Assembly (NCBI RefSeq): GCF_023168145.1
Contig: NZ_BQYK01000001.1
Coordinates: forward strand, 15,239 to 79,238
From: Sporosarcina sp. NCCP-2222
GTDB taxonomy: Bacteria; Bacillota; Bacilli; Bacillales_A; Planococcaceae
Length of the DNA stretch: 64,000 nucleotides
Reading direction: 5' to 3'
Under the pieces are notes generated by a model. That model made no database searches. It saw only the letters and a list, made by a program, of their open reading frames with translations, and was not told the origin of the DNA. Shown here one piece after another: positions 1 to 8,103 of the stretch; the first letter of the stretch is position 1; every line of letters begins with the position of its first letter. Both the position numbers and the translations under genes were made by a program.

Positions 1-569
1 AACAGAACATATTCGACATTATCATTTTGGATATCATGCTCCCTCACATGAACGGCTACGAGGTTCTTCGGCAACTTCGTCAGAACAATATTACGACACC
101 TGTCATGATGCTCACTGCGAAGGATGGGATTGACGATAAAATTCAAGGTTTTAAAGTCGGGGCCGATGATTATATCGTAAAACCGTTTCACAGGGAAGAA
201 CTGTTGCTCCGCTTGGAAGCAATTTTGAGACGAGTCGGTGGTTTCCATGAGGAGAATACCAGGACATTTAAAGAATTGAAGCTTGATTTAAAAATGAAGA
301 CCGCATCCATCGGTGATGATCAACTTCCAGTTAACGGAAAACAATTCGATCTCTTAGAGTACTTGATTGTGAACAAAAATACGATTTTAACAAAAGAACA
401 GATCTTTGATCGGATTTGGGGCTTTGAGTCGGACACGTCCACTACGGTCGTTGAGGTGTACGCGAGTAAATTACGCAAAAACCTAAAAGCGCTAAATTAT
501 GATCGCTACATCAAAACATTTCGTGGGTTAGGCTATATGTGGACGGAAAACGGTGAAAATGATGCGTAA
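1..569 (+). CDS. CiaR-like OmpR-family response regulator (5' end outside window)
   Basis: DNA-binding response regulator whose start lies before the window; the open frame begins at base 3. The receiver part shows the phosphoacceptor Asp in IIILDIMLP, the Thr/Ser position in MMLTAKD and the Lys in VKPF. The C-terminal winged helix is OmpR/PhoB type. The stretch QIFDRIWGFESDT followed by VVEVYASKLRKNLK is strikingly like streptococcal CiaR, which supports orthology or at least the same DNA specificity. The gene overlaps the downstream kinase gene by 17 bases, so the pair is translationally coupled. CiaR-type direct repeats occur at 1916 and 4987. The TTG at 27 is an internal codon, not the start. 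Confidence 0.93.
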   Translation, partial: QNIFDIIILDIMLPHMNGYEVLRQLRQNNITTPVMMLTAKDGIDDKIQGFKVGADDYIVKPFHREELLLRLEAILRRVGGFHEENTRTFKELKLDLKMKTASIGDDQLPVNGKQFDLLEYLIVNKNTILTKEQIFDRIWGFESDTSTTVVEVYASKLRKNLKALNYDRYIKTFRGLGYMWTENGENDA

Positions 570-1851
570 AAACAAACTGTTCCGGAAAGAGCAATTGAAA
601 TTCATGTTACTCAATTTAGTCGCCTTCTCCGTAATTTTCACTATCTTTGACTTCATTATTTTCCATGAAGTACAGCGTACGTTATTTTCAAAAGCGGATC
701 GTGAATTGGAGTCGTTTCAGGAAATGATCACCGACCAAACATTTCCAAGGATCGACTTGCCAATGAGGGGAAAGGAGCCGAATCGTAATCTCTTGCCTGA
801 AGGACGGCCTAACACGAATCCACGGATTATTGTCCTCAAATGGGATAATCAAGGGGTTATTGCGAATGAAGATGAAATTGGTACGTTGCTCTATGAAAAC
901 TATTTTCAGACCTATAAATTGGATCTGAAAAATCTTGATGTTTTAACAACGACAACCATTGATGATGAATATCATTTCAGAACGATCGTCTTTCAAAATC
1001 CATTGGACGGAAGTGCAGCTTACACTGAGCTCCTCATTAATATTGACGCGGAATATACGATTATTGATAATTTTGCTGAATTGTTATTGCTTTGTTCCAT
1101 CCTGTTTATACTGCTGTCTATAACGGCCAGTTATTTATTGTCCAAAAAAATGATGAATCCGATTATCCGTTCATGGAACAAACAAGCCGAATTTGTCGAA
1201 AATGCCTCCCACGAGTTACGAACTCCACTGACCATCGTCCAAAACAAATTGGAGGCGCTGCTTGTGGAGCCGGAAGAAAAAATCTTGAATAAATTTGAGC
1301 ATATAGCGCTCGGCTTATCTGAAACCAGGCGACTATCTAAATTGACATCTGATTTATTGACGCTGGCGAGAGCGGACTCCTCGGAAACCGAGTTAATGAA
1401 ACAATCGGTAAAAATAGATGACTTAATTCTAGACGTGTGCAGTCCATTCATGGATATTGCCGACTCGCAGGACAAATATTTTTCCTTTCAATTACAAAGT
1501 GAGGCGACAATCGAGGCAGACGAAGCACGACTCCATCAATTGCTCGTCATCCTATTTGATAACGCACTTAAATATACTTCCAGCCAAGACAAGATCCATG
1601 TAAGAACATATAGAGAGGAATCTAAAGTAATCATTGAAGTAAGCGATACCGGAATCGGCATCAAGCCTGATAATATACAGCATATTTTCGACCGTTTCTA
1701 TCGGGAAGATAAAGCACGCTCCCGAGAAACCGGCGGTACTGGACTCGGTCTTTCCATCGCGCAATGGATTGTTGAAAAACACGGCGGTACCATTTCGGTC
1801 TTGCAAAATCAACCAAGAGGCACAACGTTTAAAATCAAAATACCAAAATAA
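553..1851 (+). CDS. CiaH-like sensor histidine kinase
   Basis: Membrane sensor kinase, 432 residues, GTG start inside the end of the regulator gene. A first membrane helix (about residues 16-37) and a second (about 174-197) enclose an extracytoplasmic sensor of about 135 residues. There is no clear HAMP domain: helix two is followed by a short linker and then the HisKA box NASHELRTPL with His220. ATP-binding motifs follow: N box (FDNALKYT), DTGIGI, and GTGLGLSIAQWIVEKHGG. The missing HAMP and the wording of the H box match the CiaH family. It presumably phosphorylates the regulator encoded just upstream. The signal is not visible from sequence. Confidence 0.93.
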   Translation: MKMMRKNKLFRKEQLKFMLLNLVAFSVIFTIFDFIIFHEVQRTLFSKADRELESFQEMITDQTFPRIDLPMRGKEPNRNLLPEGRPNTNPRIIVLKWDNQGVIANEDEIGTLLYENYFQTYKLDLKNLDVLTTTTIDDEYHFRTIVFQNPLDGSAAYTELLINIDAEYTIIDNFAELLLLCSILFILLSITASYLLSKKMMNPIIRSWNKQAEFVENASHELRTPLTIVQNKLEALLVEPEEKILNKFEHIALGLSETRRLSKLTSDLLTLARADSSETELMKQSVKIDDLILDVCSPFMDIADSQDKYFSFQLQSEATIEADEARLHQLLVILFDNALKYTSSQDKIHVRTYREESKVIIEVSDTGIGIKPDNIQHIFDRFYREDKARSRETGGTGLGLSIAQWIVEKHGGTISVLQNQPRGTTFKIKIPK

Positions 1852-1859
1852 CAGTAACG

Positions 1860-1904
1860 AAATCAGGCGTCGGGAAAACCTCTTCTCTACTCCTGATTTT
1901 TTTT
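1860..1904 (+). terminator. Intrinsic terminator after the kinase gene
   Basis: AAATCAGG and CCTGATTT arms are separated by a 24-base loop and followed by a run of T. It closes the two-component operon just before the promoter of the next operon. Confidence 0.6.
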
Positions 1905-1915
1905 GTGCACATTTC

Positions 1916-1950
1916 CTTAAGGTTTGTTTAAGGTTCGTCCCTAATAATAC
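1916..1950 (+). promoter_or_regulatory. CiaR-box-like direct repeat and promoter of the VTC operon
   Basis: CTTAAG at 1916-1921, five bases, then TTTAAG at 1927-1932. This is an exact fit to the streptococcal CiaR consensus NTTAAG-N5-TTTAAG. An AT-rich -10-like stretch (TAATAATAC) begins at 1942, about ten bases downstream, so the repeat occupies the -35 position as in CiaR-activated promoters. The adjacent CiaR-like regulator is the obvious candidate ligand; binding itself is inferred. Confidence 0.75.
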
Positions 1951-1985
1951 GAATTACCGGGGAAATGAAAGGAATGATACAAAAG

Positions 1986-2684
1986 ATGGCGACGACATAT
2001 AGAAAGAGTCTGCAAGGCCGAACAGAACTGAAACACGAGATTACCAAGATGGATTGTTTTATCCTGAGGAATCGGCTCAAGCACTACATGCAAACCGACC
2101 CGCATGTGAACACTCGAGGAACTTATTTCATCCGAAGTGTCTACTTTGATAACTTCGATAACAAAGTTTTGACTGAAAAGAAAGAAGGGTATTTAGACCG
2201 CGATAAATTCAGGGTTCGCCTCTACGATTACAATATGTCCCTACTTCATTTAGAAAAGAAAAGTAAACGGAATAACTTGACGTATAAACAGAAATGCCTG
2301 ATTACCGCGTCTGAATACGAAAAGCTCCGGCATGGCGACATCAATTGGATGGAATTTGATTCGAGAAGTCTGCTGCGGGAATTATACATTCAAATGAGCT
2401 TATATCAGCTGAAACCAATAACTGTCGTGGATTATGAACGGGAGGTTTTCATCTATCCCCATGGTAACGTCCGGGTGACGTTCGATAGCAATATTAAAAC
2501 GAGCTTCCGGAACAATGATCTACTCAACCCCAAACTGCCGATGGTCGAAACAGACACAGATGCCGTCATTCTGGAAGTGAAATACGACCATTACTTGCCA
2601 GACATCATTAAACAATTGCTTCAATTGGGCGACAGGCTGAAAGGGACCTATTCCAAATACCAAATCTGTCGGATGTATGGGTAA
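1986..2684 (+). CDS. VTC-domain polyphosphate polymerase-like protein
   Basis: Cytosolic protein of about 232 residues with the VTC (polyphosphate polymerase) fold, a tunnel-shaped triphosphate-tunnel-metalloenzyme-type domain. Basic and acidic strand motifs typical of the family are visible: RTELKHEI near residue 12, IRSVYFDN, FRVRLYDY, KKSKRNNLTYKQK and, near the end, ILEVKYD. By family knowledge such domains make polyphosphate from ATP; activity here is inferred. In-frame ATGs exist at 1965, 1974 and 1986. I chose 1986 because AAAGGA at 1968-1973 can serve it and the likely transcript starts near 1957. The DUF4956 partner gene follows after 44 bases. Confidence 0.85.
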   Translation: MATTYRKSLQGRTELKHEITKMDCFILRNRLKHYMQTDPHVNTRGTYFIRSVYFDNFDNKVLTEKKEGYLDRDKFRVRLYDYNMSLLHLEKKSKRNNLTYKQKCLITASEYEKLRHGDINWMEFDSRSLLRELYIQMSLYQLKPITVVDYEREVFIYPHGNVRVTFDSNIKTSFRNNDLLNPKLPMVETDTDAVILEVKYDHYLPDIIKQLLQLGDRLKGTYSKYQICRMYG

Positions 2685-2728
2685 ATAATCACTTCATTTA
2701 GGAACGATAAATTTACGGAGGAATCAAC

Positions 2729-3409
2729 ATGGACAACATAACATTTACAGATATATTCAAATCAAGTTTTCTTGAAAAGACTTCGAGTTTTTCAATCATT
2801 GATTCACTGCTCGGCTTGCTTGCTGCGTTTTTCATCGGGCTGTTCATTTACTGGGTGTATAAAAAGACTTTTTCGGGAGTCATCTATTCCCATACGTTCA
2901 ACATTACGCTTATCGTCATGACGATGGCAACAGCATTAATCATCATGGGTATCTCATCCAATATCCTCCTATCGCTCGGTATGGTCGGAGCATTATCCAT
3001 TGTTCGTTTTAGAACACCCATTAAAGATCCGATGGACATCGTTTATATTTTCTGGGCGATTGTCACAGGCATATTGTGCGGAGCAGGCTTCATCCCGTTA
3101 GCAGTCCTTGGCGCTGTCCTTATCGGCCTGGTGCTCTTGCTGTTTATCAACAAAGTGAAAGTTGAAAACCCTTATTTGCTTGTTGTGCGGTATGATGAAG
3201 CAGCGATTGAAGCACCGATTGAACGGGTTGTTGCCGAACACGCGCGCAAGCATTCGATCAAGTCCAAATCCGTCATGCCCGGCAGCCATGAAATCACCTA
3301 CGAAGTTCGCATCAAACAAAATGACATGAATTTCGTCAACATCCTTTCTCATATCGATGGCGTCGAGTCTGCGATTATGTTGAGCTATGACGGGAATTTC
3401 ACAGCATGA
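2729..3409 (+). CDS. DUF4956 membrane protein
   Basis: Integral membrane protein of 226 residues with four or five helices in the first 140 residues and a soluble C-terminal domain. The loop LSIVRFRTPIKDPMD is the family signature. Start ATG has an ideal ribosome site (ACGGAGG, 2716-2722). In many bacteria DUF4956 proteins are encoded beside VTC-domain proteins and CotH-like kinases, suggesting a membrane-linked polyphosphate or spore/cell-surface module. Here only the VTC partner is present and no CotH gene follows; the operon ends in a strong hairpin. Molecular function is unknown. Confidence 0.88.
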   Translation: MDNITFTDIFKSSFLEKTSSFSIIDSLLGLLAAFFIGLFIYWVYKKTFSGVIYSHTFNITLIVMTMATALIIMGISSNILLSLGMVGALSIVRFRTPIKDPMDIVYIFWAIVTGILCGAGFIPLAVLGAVLIGLVLLLFINKVKVENPYLLVVRYDEAAIEAPIERVVAEHARKHSIKSKSVMPGSHEITYEVRIKQNDMNFVNILSHIDGVESAIMLSYDGNFTA

Positions 3410-3421
3410 GAATAACCATAT

Positions 3422-3456
3422 CCCCCTTCGGTTAATGAACCGGAGGGGGTTACTTA
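3422..3456 (+). terminator. Intrinsic terminator of the VTC-DUF4956 operon
   Basis: A 12-base-pair stem (CCCCCTTCGGTT with AACCGGAGGGGG, one G-T pair) with a four-base loop, followed by a T-rich stretch. Confidence 0.8.
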
Positions 3457-3739
3457 TTTATGATAATAAACTTTGCTGCGCCACCACCAGATCATCCATT
3501 AGATAGAATGTATCTACCTCGCCAGAAAAACTTACTATAAAAACCTTGTAAGAAAATAGCAACAGCAAAGAGCCGAAAACCCAAAAATATTAGGTTTACG
3601 GCTCTCTTCTTCCACATTTTCTATTTTAGCAGTCTTGATAAGAACAAGTTCGTGCAGATCGTTGAAGTTACAGTAGGGTTACCTTTTGAAAAGTTGCAGT
3701 TATATGATTCTTTTTAAAAAATATGTAGTAGTTTGCATG
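3457..3739. other. Intergenic stretch with one hairpin
   Basis: No gene is supported here. The one structure is an inverted repeat AGAGCCG (3569-3575) with CGGCTCT (3599-3605) followed by CTTCTTCC, a possible weak terminator facing the plsC gene that converges from the right. Confidence 0.4.
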
Positions 3740-4303
3740 TCAGAGCCCGTTCATCTTATTAGATAACAGAAGTGTGTACGAGGCTAGTTCTTCCTTCGTT
3801 TTGGTAGCAACATAGAAAGGCTCTCCGAAAGTGATTGTTGCTTTCCTCCATTTCAGCAGCTCAGGAATTGAAGAAGGGCCATCATATACGGCTGGAACAA
3901 CCGGCACCTTTGCAAGATTCGCTATGGTGACCGCCCCCCGTTTTAAGGCGACATTTTCAGTCGTTCGGGTGCCACCCGGAAATATGCCGACGACTTCTCC
4001 ATTCTTCAACAACTTAATTGGAATTTTAATGCTGCTTGGAGACGGATTCTCCCGATTAACAGGAAAAGCGTTCAGCTTCCTTAGAAAGGAGGATAGCAAC
4101 TTGTTTTCGAAGAGTTCTTGTTTCGCCATAAAATGAATCGGTCTTGGCAAGCAAACTGCTAAAATGACTACATCCAACCAGCCTTTATGGCTGCACGTAA
4201 CAATATAGCCCCCTTCAACAGGTAGCAAATGTTTGTTTTTGACTTCGTACTTCCCAAGCATTCCGAGAATCATTTTGGCGACTCTCAAAATAACTCTATA
4301 CAT
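3740..4303 (-). CDS. plsC: 1-acyl-sn-glycerol-3-phosphate acyltransferase (PlsC family)
   Basis: Membrane-associated acyltransferase that makes phosphatidic acid from lysophosphatidic acid in phospholipid synthesis. The HX4D catalytic box is CSHKGWLD and the substrate-binding motif is GIFPGGTRT. About 187 residues from the ATG at 4303, which has AAAGGTG six bases upstream; an upstream in-frame ATG at 4324 lacks a ribosome site and lies almost in the operator. A FapR operator overlaps the promoter, which agrees with the known FapR control of plsC in Bacillus subtilis. The gene stands alone between two transcription units that point away from it or converge on it. Confidence 0.9.
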   Translation of the reverse strand: MYRVILRVAKMILGMLGKYEVKNKHLLPVEGGYIVTCSHKGWLDVVILAVCLPRPIHFMAKQELFENKLLSSFLRKLNAFPVNRENPSPSSIKIPIKLLKNGEVVGIFPGGTRTTENVALKRGAVTIANLAKVPVVPAVYDGPSSIPELLKWRKATITFGEPFYVATKTKEELASYTLLLSNKMNGL

Positions 4304-4325
4304 TCGATCACCTTTTATCATCATG

Positions 4326-4348
4326 TTATAGTACTAGGTACTAATTAT
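4326..4348 (-). promoter_or_regulatory. FapR operator and -10 region of plsC
   Basis: On the minus strand the sequence reads ATTAGTACCTAGTACTAT, an almost perfect match to the FapR consensus TTAGTACC-TGGTACTAA used across Bacillales for fatty acid and phospholipid genes. A TATAAT -10 box (plus-strand 4343-4348) overlaps its left arm, so bound FapR would block polymerase. Malonyl-CoA would relieve repression, by analogy with B. subtilis. Confidence 0.88.
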
Positions 4349-4563
4349 AGAGTAATAGGGACGTTTATTCCACTTAAATTCTACCGCCAAAATTTTTGAA
4401 GCGAGAAATGAATGGTTCTTTTATGTTGGTGGATTGCTTGTATGTTGATAGACGTGTACGATTTAGTGGACGAGTGCTCTTGCATGGGAAGTGGTCGCTT
4501 GGGTTAGTGAGTGAAATTGTATTGTAAGCTAACTACAAGTTAGACCTTCAGAAAATTTCTGAA
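4349..4563. other. Intergenic, nothing recognised
   Basis: No open frame with a ribosome site and no clear RNA structure. It contains GC-poor sequence leading into the tandem repeat array. Confidence 0.4.
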
Positions 4564-4728
4564 CCGCTCGATTAAGTGAGGTATCCGCTCGTATATTTCC
4601 CGCCCCTCTCGAATCAGCCATACAATCGCTCGTATATTTCCCGTACCGCTCGATTCTTCAGAAGACCGCTCGTAAATACTTCCGAACCTCTCATATATAT
4701 CCTCTAACCGCTCGTATGTTTCCCGCAG
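4564..4728. repeat. Tandem array of eight degenerate 20-21 bp repeats
   Basis: Units begin CCGCTCG or a close variant at 4564, 4585, 4605, 4626, 4646, 4666, 4687 and 4708, so the spacing is 20 or 21 bases throughout. Several units continue TATATTTCCCG; others have diverged in the second half (for example ATTCTTCAG, TAAATACTT). There are no conserved repeats with unique spacers of CRISPR length. The period equals two helical turns, so the conserved heptads all face one side of the DNA. Confidence 0.85.
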
Positions 4729-4986
4729 CTATTAATAACCTGAACACTGCCCCATCCTTCTTAAGTTAGACATAATTTCCCTTTTTATAGATGAAAGTTT
4801 AGCTGCCATATCCATTTGCTTTTCACTCTGCGTATTGTTTTCATATTTACAGCATAAGCTCAATAGATTATTTACTCAAAAAAGATACAAGCAAGAAAAA
4901 ATTACTCTTTTTTTCCGTAGTGTTTACTTTGATTTTACTTTCATTTACTAAGATCAATGTAAGAACTGTTATAAGTTATTCCAAAT
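4729..4986. other. Upstream region of the dlt operon, no gene
   Basis: AT-rich non-coding stretch between the tandem repeats and the direct-repeat promoter. A single CTTAAG near 4760 has no well-spaced partner. Nothing else is supported. Confidence 0.4.
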
Positions 4987-5030
4987 CTTAAGGCAACCTT
5001 AATTTTTCCTTAAAATTCAATGAGTATACT
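4987..5030 (+). promoter_or_regulatory. Triple CTTAA direct repeat and promoter of the dlt operon
   Basis: CTTAAG at 4987-4992, CTTAAT at 4998-5003 and CTTAAA at 5009-5014 repeat every 11 bases, one helical turn. TATACT at 5025-5030 is a good -10 box exactly ten bases after the last unit. This is the same layout as the CiaR-box-like promoter at 1916, with one extra half-site. The CiaR-like regulator at the start of the window is the probable activator. Confidence 0.75.
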
Positions 5031-5086
5031 AAATTTCAGCAACATTTCATAATCGCAATCCGTCAATACTGTGCAAAAAAAATTTC

Positions 5087-5111
5087 CTTAAAGATTTGAA
5101 ACAACTAAAAT
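5087..5111 (+). promoter_or_regulatory. Weak second direct-repeat promoter candidate before dltX
   Basis: CTTAAA at 5087-5092 is followed after five bases by the poor half-site GAAACA and then by TAAAAT at 5106-5111. It resembles a degenerate copy of the 4987 promoter and could give a second start for the dlt transcript. Confidence 0.35.
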
Positions 5112-5275
5112 GTGCGTCTCAGGACTTAGAGTGAAATATTTCTTGGGACTGTTATTTGGAAACCGGTAAAGAGGTACGATATCCATTAGCTTTCAAATTT
5201 CACAAGGCAAATCTACATTGCATGATTAGAAAAGGAGGCGAAAGAGAAAGCAGCTTATTTGTGGGAGGTGGACAG

Positions 5276-5419
5276 ATGCATTTCTGCAAGTGGAAAGAAC
5301 ATGAACTTTACCGTTTTATAGGACTTACCTTGTTTTATTTCATTATTTTGGTGCTGTTATTTCTGATTCACGGCTTCCATGACATGGATGCTGGAGCTTT
5401 TATTTACACAGAATTTTAG
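5276..5419 (+). CDS. dltX: DltX, small membrane protein of the dlt operon
   Basis: Small protein of 47 residues with one membrane helix (about residues 14-32) and the C-terminal end FIYTEF, typical of DltX. It is needed for D-alanine transfer to teichoic acids in organisms where it has been studied, probably helping the DltB/DltD step. The ATG at 5276 has the ribosome site GGGAGGTGG directly upstream; the open frame extends back to 5156 but without a ribosome site. dltA follows after 17 bases. Confidence 0.88.
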   Translation: MHFCKWKEHELYRFIGLTLFYFIILVLLFLIHGFHDMDAGAFIYTEF

Positions 5420-5436
5420 ATAAAGGAGTTTATCCG

Positions 5437-6909
5437 ATGGTTAGTATTTTAGCAGCAATAGAACAAATAGCTTGCAAGCATCCCGAGAGAACCGCCTACC
5501 GCGTTGATGATATGACTTTGACGTATCACGAGCTTTGGCATTTTTCTGATTGTGTAGCTCACTCTATTAGCAAACGAGGATTACAACGTCAGCAACCGAT
5601 TATTGTGTATGGGCATATGTCTCCTTTTCAAATCGTTGCCTTTTTAGGAGCTGTCAAGGCAGGTCATCCTTATATTCCAGTAGATACATCCATACCACCT
5701 GAAAGACTTCAAGCAATTATTGAAGCATCCGAAGCAGAATTACTGCTTTCAACCGAACCATTACATACAAAAGTCTGTATTCCTGTTATGCCAGTTAACG
5801 ATCTGACAGCTCAACTGTCCAACGAGACGCTGGAGCCAATTTCTTGGGTTCGTGATGAAGAAATCCATTATATTATTTACACTTCCGGTTCAACCGGACA
5901 ACCAAAGGGTGTGCAAATAACAGCCGATAATTTGGCAAATTTCGTTACATGGATGCATGAGCACTTTACTTTTCAAGAATCCAGCGTTTTTTTGAATCAG
6001 GCTCCCTATTCGTTCGATTTATCTGTCATGGATTTATATCCCGCACTCGTTGGTGGGCATACACTTCATGCAATTTCGCAGGAGCAAATTACAAATCCAA
6101 AAGCATTGTTTGACTCATTAGCTGCATCGAAAACCAGCATTTGGACCTCTACTCCCTCTTTCGCCAAGATGTGTTTGATGAATAAAGAGTGGAACCAAGA
6201 GCTAATGCCGGCTCTGACTACCTTTTTGTTTTGTGGTGAAGTGCTTCCGCCTGCCGTGGCTAAAGAAATTATGCAACGCTTCTCGCACGCTTCAATCTAT
6301 AATTTATACGGCCCTACAGAAACAACAGTTGCGGTATCCTTTGTACAAGTGACAGAGGAACTTCTAACACAGTTTGAGCAGTTACCGATCGCACCTGTAA
6401 CTAATCAAAATATCTCTTTATGGGAAGATGGAGAAATTGTAATTTCAGGACCTACCGTTAGTGCAGGATATCTGAATGCGCCTGCTTTAACAGCAAAATC
6501 CTTTCATTTACAGGATGGTAAACGTACGTATAAAACTGGCGATGTTGGGTATGAGAAAGATGGATTTTTATTTTTTTCTGGACGTAAGGATTATCAGATT
6601 AAACTACATGGCTATCGTTTAGAAATTGAAGAAATTGAGAAACGAATTGAGAGTTTACCCCCTGTTTCAGATTGTGTAGTGATTCCAATCGAAAAAGATG
6701 ATGAAATTGTTTCGCTAAGTTCTTATATTGTTCTTCATGAGCCTTTAACAGATTCGGCCTTTAAAATGACAAAGCAGCTGAAAGCATCGTTATCGGATTA
6801 TTTACCGTCCTATATGATACCGAAATCGTTCAAATACATGGAGACATTACCGTTAAATCCAAATGGTAAAATTGATCGTAATCGATTGGCGGCTTGGGGA
6901 ACAGTATGA
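5437..6909 (+). CDS. dltA: D-alanine--D-alanyl carrier protein ligase
   Basis: Cytosolic adenylation enzyme (490 residues) that activates D-alanine with ATP and loads it onto the phosphopantetheine arm of DltC. The ATP loop YTSGSTGQPKGV lies at about 148-159, NLYGPTETT marks the A5 core, GRKDYQIKLHGYRLE the A8 hinge, and the catalytic Lys sits in NPNGKIDRNRL near the end. A ribosome site AAAGGAG precedes the ATG. The stop overlaps the dltB start as ATGA, so the two are coupled. Normal family length. Confidence 0.97.
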   Translation: MVSILAAIEQIACKHPERTAYRVDDMTLTYHELWHFSDCVAHSISKRGLQRQQPIIVYGHMSPFQIVAFLGAVKAGHPYIPVDTSIPPERLQAIIEASEAELLLSTEPLHTKVCIPVMPVNDLTAQLSNETLEPISWVRDEEIHYIIYTSGSTGQPKGVQITADNLANFVTWMHEHFTFQESSVFLNQAPYSFDLSVMDLYPALVGGHTLHAISQEQITNPKALFDSLAASKTSIWTSTPSFAKMCLMNKEWNQELMPALTTFLFCGEVLPPAVAKEIMQRFSHASIYNLYGPTETTVAVSFVQVTEELLTQFEQLPIAPVTNQNISLWEDGEIVISGPTVSAGYLNAPALTAKSFHLQDGKRTYKTGDVGYEKDGFLFFSGRKDYQIKLHGYRLEIEEIEKRIESLPPVSDCVVIPIEKDDEIVSLSSYIVLHEPLTDSAFKMTKQLKASLSDYLPSYMIPKSFKYMETLPLNPNGKIDRNRLAAWGTV

Positions 6910-8069
6910 CGCCCTACGGAAATATTTTATTTTTCATCATCATAGGAATCTTATTACTACCAACAGTTATCGCAGGACTTCGAGGGAAACCGGCGAAAAA
7001 CTATAATATTTTGATCTCCATTCTCATTTTAGCCCTTATTTTCGGCAATTCTCTAAATGGCTCAATTTCACTTATCCTTTTTACAGTCTTTCAACTGCTC
7101 TTAATCATTGGTTATCAACCATATCGCTCACAGAAAAATAACAGCTATGTTTTTATTAGTGCTGTGCTGCTGTCCATTCTGCCACTTGTACTTGTAAAGG
7201 TTCTTCCACTACTTGGACTTCATCATTTATTTGGTTTCCTTGGTGTATCCTACATTACTTTTAAATCGGTCCAAATGATCTTAGAAACACGCGATGGCTT
7301 ACTTAAAGAGAAAATATCATTCATTGAGCTTGCTTATTTCCTCTTGTTCTTTCCGACTGTATCATCGGGGCCCATTGACCGTTGGCGGCGTTTTCAAAAA
7401 GATTTGCATACGATCCCTTCGGGTGAGGAGTATAAAAAACTGTTATTAAGTGGGATAAATTATATATTTGTAGGCTTTTTATATAAATTTATTTTAGCTT
7501 ATTTGATCTATAATTATGCAATTGTCTTTCTCCCAGATCAAACGTACAACTATTTGACACCTTTTCAAGGTCAGATCGCGTATATGTATGCGTATAGTTT
7601 TTATCTATTTTTCGACTTTGCAGGCTATAGCGCGTTTGCTGTCGGGGTCAGCCGCATTATGGGAATACAAACGCCCGTCAACTTCAACCGTCCATTCTCG
7701 AGCCGCAATATCAAAGATTTTTGGAACCGTTGGCATATGAGCCTATCTTTCTGGTTTAGGGATTATGTCTATATGCGATTCGTATTCTGGATGACAAAGA
7801 AGAAATGGATAAAAAATAAATATACGATTTCCTATATCGGTTTCTTTTTATTGTTCTTTTTAATGGGGATTTGGCACGGCTTAGAATGGCACTATATCGT
7901 TTATGGGCTGTACCATGCCTTCTTAATTATCAGCTTTGATAAATTTGAACGTTGGAACAAAAAGCATAAACGTTGGCCGAAAAACAAATGGACTCATGCA
8001 ATCGGCGTGTTCATCACTTTTAATGCGGTATGCTTTGGTTTCTATATTTTTTCAGGTATATTATTTTAA
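6906..8069 (+). CDS. dltB: D-alanyl transfer protein DltB (MBOAT family)
   Basis: Polytopic membrane O-acyltransferase that passes D-alanine from DltC across the membrane toward lipoteichoic acid. About 387 residues and around ten hydrophobic segments. MBOAT histidines are visible in FWNRWHMSLS (near residue 278) and in GIWHGLEWH (near 324, the catalytic one). ATG at 6906 overlaps the dltA stop (ATGA) with GGGGA five bases upstream; the TTG at 6894 is in frame but less likely. dltC follows after 34 bases. Confidence 0.95.
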   Translation: MTPYGNILFFIIIGILLLPTVIAGLRGKPAKNYNILISILILALIFGNSLNGSISLILFTVFQLLLIIGYQPYRSQKNNSYVFISAVLLSILPLVLVKVLPLLGLHHLFGFLGVSYITFKSVQMILETRDGLLKEKISFIELAYFLLFFPTVSSGPIDRWRRFQKDLHTIPSGEEYKKLLLSGINYIFVGFLYKFILAYLIYNYAIVFLPDQTYNYLTPFQGQIAYMYAYSFYLFFDFAGYSAFAVGVSRIMGIQTPVNFNRPFSSRNIKDFWNRWHMSLSFWFRDYVYMRFVFWMTKKKWIKNKYTISYIGFFLLFFLMGIWHGLEWHYIVYGLYHAFLIISFDKFERWNKKHKRWPKNKWTHAIGVFITFNAVCFGFYIFSGILF

Positions 8070-8103
8070 TTTGGCTTTGCCTAACGAAAAAGGAGAATTT
8101 TAA

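Noticed and set aside
4564..4728. Possible CRISPR array
   Set aside because: The unit is only 20-21 bases in total, with no long identical repeat and no separate spacers; no cas gene is in the window.
5156..5275. Longer dltX start at 5156
   Set aside because: No ribosome site at 5156, and the extra 40 residues are unlike DltX; GGGAGGTGG before 5276 decides.
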